This document shows positions 59,086 to 64,000 of a DNA stretch of 64,000 nucleotides, piece after piece. Position numbers and translations under genes: made by a program. Each line of letters begins with the position of its first letter. The stretch's first letter is position 1. This DNA comes from Muscardinus avellanarius (taxonomy: Eukaryota > Chordata > Mammalia > Rodentia > Gliridae). The stretch covers positions 71,247,856 to 71,311,855 of the forward strand of contig OY726572.1 in the NCBI GenBank assembly GCA_963383645.1. The letters are read 5' to 3'. The notes under the pieces were generated by a model that saw nothing but the letters and a program-made list of their open reading frames with translations, was not told the DNA's origin and ran no database searches.

Positions 59086-60569
59086 GACGTATTCTGATGG
59101 CACTATTTTAGGGATTGTGATAACTATACAGATATAACTTGGATGAGGAGCCCATTTTTTGTAACACTTTTTATGCACAAAAGTATGAAATAAATATATA
59201 AAATATTTTTACCAAACTAATAGAAATTCTAAAAAAAAAAAAAAAACATTTGGATGAGAGAAATAAGAAACCTGAAATCCATAATCTTTTTGTTCTGAGC
59301 TTGGGAAATAGCATATTTTGATGAGGAAGCCTAGAATATTTAGCTAAGATACACATTACTAGGTTATTTTAATTTCAAAAAGGAGGTGGTTGCTTAACAA
59401 CTCTGCTGTCATCGCTCCAGTGAGTCTGAAGGCAGCCCACGTACTCGGAGAACCTCAGAGGAGGAGGCACCTTTGAGCTGAATTTAAGTCCTTTACCCCA
59501 TGCAGAGCAGATACTGGCTGACAGTGCAGTCACCTCCCCTGCTGTATTTAGAGAAAATCTTCATCTCAGGAAATTTAAACTCAGGAGAAGACAGGAAACA
59601 AAAATGTGGTCTCTCACACCTATCACAACACAAGTTTCATCTCCATATCTACAATAAATAAAAGTCAATAGCTATTATCATTCGCAACCTTATTAAGCAT
59701 ACGTAAAACAAAGATGAACCAGTTTTATCGTTCTGGTTTTTCTCAGATTGGTTGTATTATTGTGTGCTGTCTAGTATAGGTTTCCCAACTTATTTGGCTT
59801 ACTGCCCTCTATTCAGAAAAAAACAAACAAACAAAAAAAAAAAACAACTCAGTGCTTCCTGGCTTCCCCCAGGATATCTACCTTTTTTAAATGAACAAAC
59901 AGAAAGGAGCATGATAAATTTGCATTATTTTGTGTATCTATACTTTGTTCCAGCACCTTTGGAATGTTGCACTTGGAGAACTTAAGCTCTATGAAGTGAC
60001 AGATTTATTATGAATTTGTCTATTATTAATCTCCAGTAACAAATATAATATTAGGTGCAGTGAATGTGAAAAGAGAAAGAGAGTGAGATGGAGTCTTAGA
60101 TCCTTAGATCTTTGTTGAAGGTAAGCATTACTAAAGTGGTTGCCCTACCTGCATTAACTTGCATCTATAATTGATACAACTGAAGACAGGCATTAAAGCT
60201 TTTAATTGCTAAGTGGGTTTTGACCCCCTGAGTGCTATTTATTTCAAAGACCTGGACTGGGCCACATGTAACTAGTCCTGGCAAACATTCAACTAGCCAC
60301 TTGCTCCCTTGGGCTCTGTGGGCCTGTCCCTTGAGTCAGAACTCCATTTCTGCCTGGCCAGTTAATAATAGCAGTTCATTGATTCCACAAAGGAAGGACC
60401 ATACAGACTTTCCAAATGGGTAAAAAAAAAAAATAAATAAAAGACGATCAAAATAGTAGAGATTGCACATAGAAAAATGTTTTGATTTATTAATTTTTCA
60501 AAATAAAGTCTCCAATCATTAACAAAATGACCCAGATTGTTCATCTGTTCACAGTCTCCTTTTCTCTTT
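59086..60569. other. 1.5-kb stretch without recognised features
   Basis: No gene or common repeat. A runs lie at about 59231 and 59830. Confidence 0.5.
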
Positions 60570-60586
60570 AGAAATAAAACAAAGAG

Positions 60587-60816
60587 CCAGGCATGGTGGT
60601 GCACGCTTGCAATCCCTGCGCTTGGGAGGCTGAGACAGGAGGATCGCACAGGTACTTAAAAGCCAGCCTCAGGTACTTAGTGAGGCTCTCAGCAACTTAG
60701 TGAGACCCTGTTTCCAAATAAAATATAAAATAGGTCTGGGATTATAGTCCGGAAGTAGAAAGCCTCTGGGTTCCACCCCCAGTGCCACCAAAAAGAAAAA
60801 AAAAAAGAAAAGAAAA
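60587..60816 (+). mobile_element. B1-dID-type SINE, subfamily S3
   Basis: A full-length plus-strand S3 member. Perfect 17-bp duplications (agaaataaaacaaagag) lie at 60570-60586 and 60817-60833, the longest ordinary ones in the window. The A-rich tail is broken by G (aaaagaaaaaaaaaaagaaa). Confidence 0.95.
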
Positions 60817-60833
60817 AGAAATAAAACAAAGAG

Positions 60834-61681
60834 GGGCAGGATATGAGTGAATGATTAAACCTTTTTTGGTGTGAAAAAAATGTATCCAAAAGAAATGTGA
60901 TGATTTCATAAAGGCTTTTAACCCCATAAAATAAATATTCATACAAATGTATTATAAAGACTGTTTACTTAGACACATATGCATGTTATAATGCTCAAAG
61001 AATTTTCTGCTCTTCAATTTCATGTAAAAATTAAACAATTCTATATAGAGACTATGGATTTCCTTTTAAATAGAAATGCTTCAGCAAACATCACTCTTTT
61101 CTTTTGATGCATCATGAATTAATTTTAAATGATTTTGGCCAGCTGACAAATTTCTGGAAATAAGCATATTATATAACTTTATTTGATGTGTACCAAGGAG
61201 CTATTGAAATACTTTCACTTGTATGCTACCAATCAAAATTTTACTTCTATAGAAAGAGATAATTTCCAAACATTTGTGAAAGTCAGTACAGTGGCAGATG
61301 GTAGTACAAAATAATGTAATAATATCTCCTCTTCAAATCTGCACGCATGTTTTATTTTTTTCACACCCACGTAAAGTTACCCAAGCAAACACAATTCAGA
61401 GATACTGAAGCTGATGAAAGATGGCTACTAGATCTAAAAAGAAACATGTGCTAGAAGCACCATGTGTAAGTGCAGTATATATATGAATATATATTGTTTT
61501 ATTTCTAGTTTTTACACATTGTAGACACATTCTTATTTCTGCTTTTTATTTAGCAGTTCAAAAGTTTTGAAAAGTGAAATGTTCCACAGACAAAACTTAA
61601 GTTATTTACGAATGTGCTTTTTTATTATCTTGCATCCACAAGTCCCTAGAAATAGGAAGGTGTGTGAGCCAATAGCATTTT
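60834..61681. other. Unassigned AT-rich DNA
   Basis: No recognised gene or repeat. Confidence 0.5.
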
Positions 61682-62265
61682 GGATGGATCTGAAGAACAT
61701 TATGCTAAGTGAGATAAGTCAGTCATAAAAAGTAAAATATCAAATGCTTTTCCTAATATGTGAGAGCTAGGTAGAAAATGGGTCATAGGAGAAACTCTAG
61801 ATGTAGAAGGAGAAACCTTAGATGAGCAAATAAGTTAACCTAAGGATGGTGGGAGGGGGGAAGATGGAAATTCCCTAATATCCGTGATGTGCATTCATGA
61901 ACATGTTAAAGTCAATCACTAAACCAAACATGAGCAGGAAAGAGGGAGAGAAAATGGGGTGCGAAGTGGGGAAGGGCTAAATGAGTGATGTGAGCCAGGC
62001 GTGGTGGCGCACGCTTGTAATCCCCGAGCTTGGGGCCAGCCTCCTGGCTTAAGAGACCCTGTTTCCAAATTAAAAAAAAAAAAAAAAAGTATAATAGGTC
62101 TGGTAGTGTAGCCCAGAGGTAGAAGGGCTTCCAGGAACCCCAGTACCACCAAAAATAAAATGTAAAAAAATAAATGAGTGATGTGTTCATGTATGCCTCT
62201 ACCATCTTGTACCTCATTAGGATGTATGACTATTATGCACCAATATAAAATAATAAAAATTTTTA
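61682..62265 (+). mobile_element. L1 3' end split by a SINE
   Basis: The sequence ggatggatctgaagaacatt, tgggtcataggagaaactct and gggaagggctaaatgagtga is followed by a SINE. The L1 then resumes with gttcatgtatgcctctacca and ends tatgcaccaatataaaataa. It is a 5'-truncated, non-coding L1 remnant. Confidence 0.9.
61993..62170 (+). mobile_element. S2 SINE with internal deletion, inside L1
   Basis: Perfect 15-bp duplications, taaatgagtgatgtg, lie at 61978-61992 and 62171-62185. The B1-like half has lost about 35 bases, since gagcttgggg joins ccagcctcctggcttaagag directly. That deletion removes the region corresponding to the internal Pol III B box. The ID half is S2 type (gggcttccaggaaccccagt). 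Confidence 0.93.
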
Positions 62266-64000
62266 AAAATGAGATTCAGTTTAGTACACAATTGAAGACA
62301 TAAGAGATTCTAAGAGACTCTTACCTTACTACTTACTGCCTAATGAATAATTGGTATATTAAAAATTCAAACTAAAACTTGAAATGAATTATAGTTGAAT
62401 GTATAGATATTTCCAAATAGAAAAGAACTTCAACAATTTATTTTTAAAAAATAGAGAGAGAGAAATGCTGAGATACATAGGTGAACAAAACTGCACAAAT
62501 ACCTGCTTCACAGAGCTTAAATTCTATTGAGGAGACAAAGACAAACAACATTTATATATAAACTATATTTTATGACAGTACATAAAAATAATTGAGAAGG
62601 ACAGAAAGTGTAGCACATGGAAGGTTTGAGAATTGCAAGTAGACTGATCATAGTAATCCTCATGGAGAAAGGGATAGTAGAATAAAAATGAGAATGGGTG
62701 AGAACTAAATCTTTCAAATTCTTGGAGGGAATGAAATATTCAACAAAGAGGAAATGCCAAATACAAAGGGCCTAGTATAAATTCATGCTTCACCCACTGA
62801 AGCAAAAAGGAGCTTCACTTAGCTGGAAGGGAGGGAAGGAAATGGAGAGTAGAGTGGAAATATTAAAATAATGAATGATTTTATCAAAAAATATTGATAG
62901 ATTTTTATTACATGTGCATTTCACCTTCTAAGTATTAAAGAGCAGATAACAAAGTGAGGCTAAATATTGGTAAGAATTATACAAAGGCAATCTATTAGCT
63001 AGCAAGATCAGTGAGAGCTAGAGTATTTCTTTGTTCATTCATTGTAGATTTACTGGTGCTTAGAATATTGTCTTTTATATAATGACCACACCAACTTTCA
63101 TCTTGGATATTGCTTAATAACTTAAAATATGCTAGTAGAAATTCAGGCTGATCAAGATTTACATCAATTAGTTGATGTGTAACTTGGATTTCATTAAACT
63201 ATTAATAATGAATATATCAGATTTAAAAACTTCAAATAATTTTAATATTATCACTTTAAATTATTTATGAGCCACTAGTCCTTTCTAACATTAAATTATT
63301 AATTAATTAATTGATTGATTTATACAGTGTCAATTAGACAAGTTGTTTGTTTGGTTACTTCCTATGTGCCAAGTTTAAAAAAAAATGGTTCTTGGTACTT
63401 CAAAGCTTTCTATAAATATTTCTTGAAATCAGTATGAATAACTGCTCTTGAGCAAATCTCCAACTGAAACAGGAATGTATCTAAAAATTTATCTACAAAG
63501 ATGTTCATTTTAGTGTGATTTAAAATACAAAACTATTAAAATACCTTACATTTACAAAATCAAAGTAATAGTTACAAATTGTGGCATCTTTATTGTATGG
63601 AATATTACAAAAATTAATTTTCCTTGTGGAGAACATTTAATATAAGAAAATGCTCTCAGGATATTCTAAATAAAAATGGTATAATGCTAAATCCTCTGAT
63701 ATTCAATTAACATTTATTGAATTGAATACTATTGATTATTGTCATTAATTTTAAAATTGTGAGAGTCCTAAAAATATACCAAACCATGTATTTCTAATTT
63801 TTATCTTTCTTTTGTTTATATTTTTTGAAAATAAATTTTTTGAAATTTTTTGAAATTTAATTTTTGTTTAATTTTTTGAAATTTCAAATAATTGATTAAA
63901 TTTTTAAGCAGAAATTTAAGGAGCATAAGCATGTTTTAAATAAAGCTCCTGTGATTTGGAGAGGGAGGAAAAGAGAAAGTGGTAGAAATGTTCAATGTCC
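62266..64000. other. 1.7-kb AT-rich stretch to the window edge
   Basis: No gene or common repeat. It contains attaattaattaattgattg (about 63296-63316) and a repeated word aattttttgaaattt (63835-63890). Confidence 0.5.

Overview
This is AT-rich mammalian nuclear DNA, and I find no protein-coding gene that I can support. The SINEs point to a rodent. The dominant repeat is a dimer of a 7SL-derived, B1-like left half (gtggtggcgcacgcttgtaatccc) joined by an A-rich linker to an ID-like, tRNA-derived right half (gtgtagctcagaggtagaatgcc), i.e. the B1-dID type of SINE. Stand-alone ID pieces (cttgcctagcatgtgt type) also occur. B1-dID dimers are known from squirrels and related lineages such as dormice, so a squirrel-related rodent is my best guess. 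I cannot name the genus. The window is either intergenic or deep intronic.

Layout. 0-10 kb: one L1 copy with an inverted 5' part (1845-3322), a diverged local duplication with an old LTR-like repeat (3737-4531), paired CA tracts and several SINEs. 10-20 kb: a SINE split by a 180-bp segment identical to DNA 1.56 kb downstream, a minus-strand MaLR-like LTR carrying a SINE (12704-13365), a 215-bp polypyrimidine tract (17969-18183) and a second MaLR-like LTR (19161-19560). 20-30 kb: L1 3' tails, a B1-B1-ID trimeric SINE arrangement (26261-26588), an MLT1-like LTR (27412-27976) and SINEs nested in SINE linkers. 30-40 kb: two more L1 copies with inverted 5' parts (30944-31600, 35766-36800) and an older L1 3' end. 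40-50 kb: a SINE cluster at 39.9-42.6 kb, long repeat-poor AT-rich DNA and a Tigger/mariner-like DNA transposon remnant (49035-49252). 50-64 kb: L1 ORF2 remnants, palindromic DNA (51.2 and 52.2 kb), a SINE flanked by 145-bp direct repeats (56372-56880) and an L1 3' end split by a SINE (61682-62265).

Open reading frames are short (139 codons or fewer). They come from microsatellites, SINEs, L1 remnants or chance AT-rich frames. The only reading frame with clear protein homology is the reverse-transcriptase part of an L1 ORF2 pseudogene at 1850-2256 on the minus strand. I see no tRNA or rRNA gene, CRISPR array or intact mobile element.

The interest lies in how the repeats are arranged: the 100% identical 180-bp templated insertion, the SINE trimer inside one target-site duplication, the 145-bp duplication flanking a SINE, and repeated use of SINE linkers as insertion targets. 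I found no new biological system with coding capacity.
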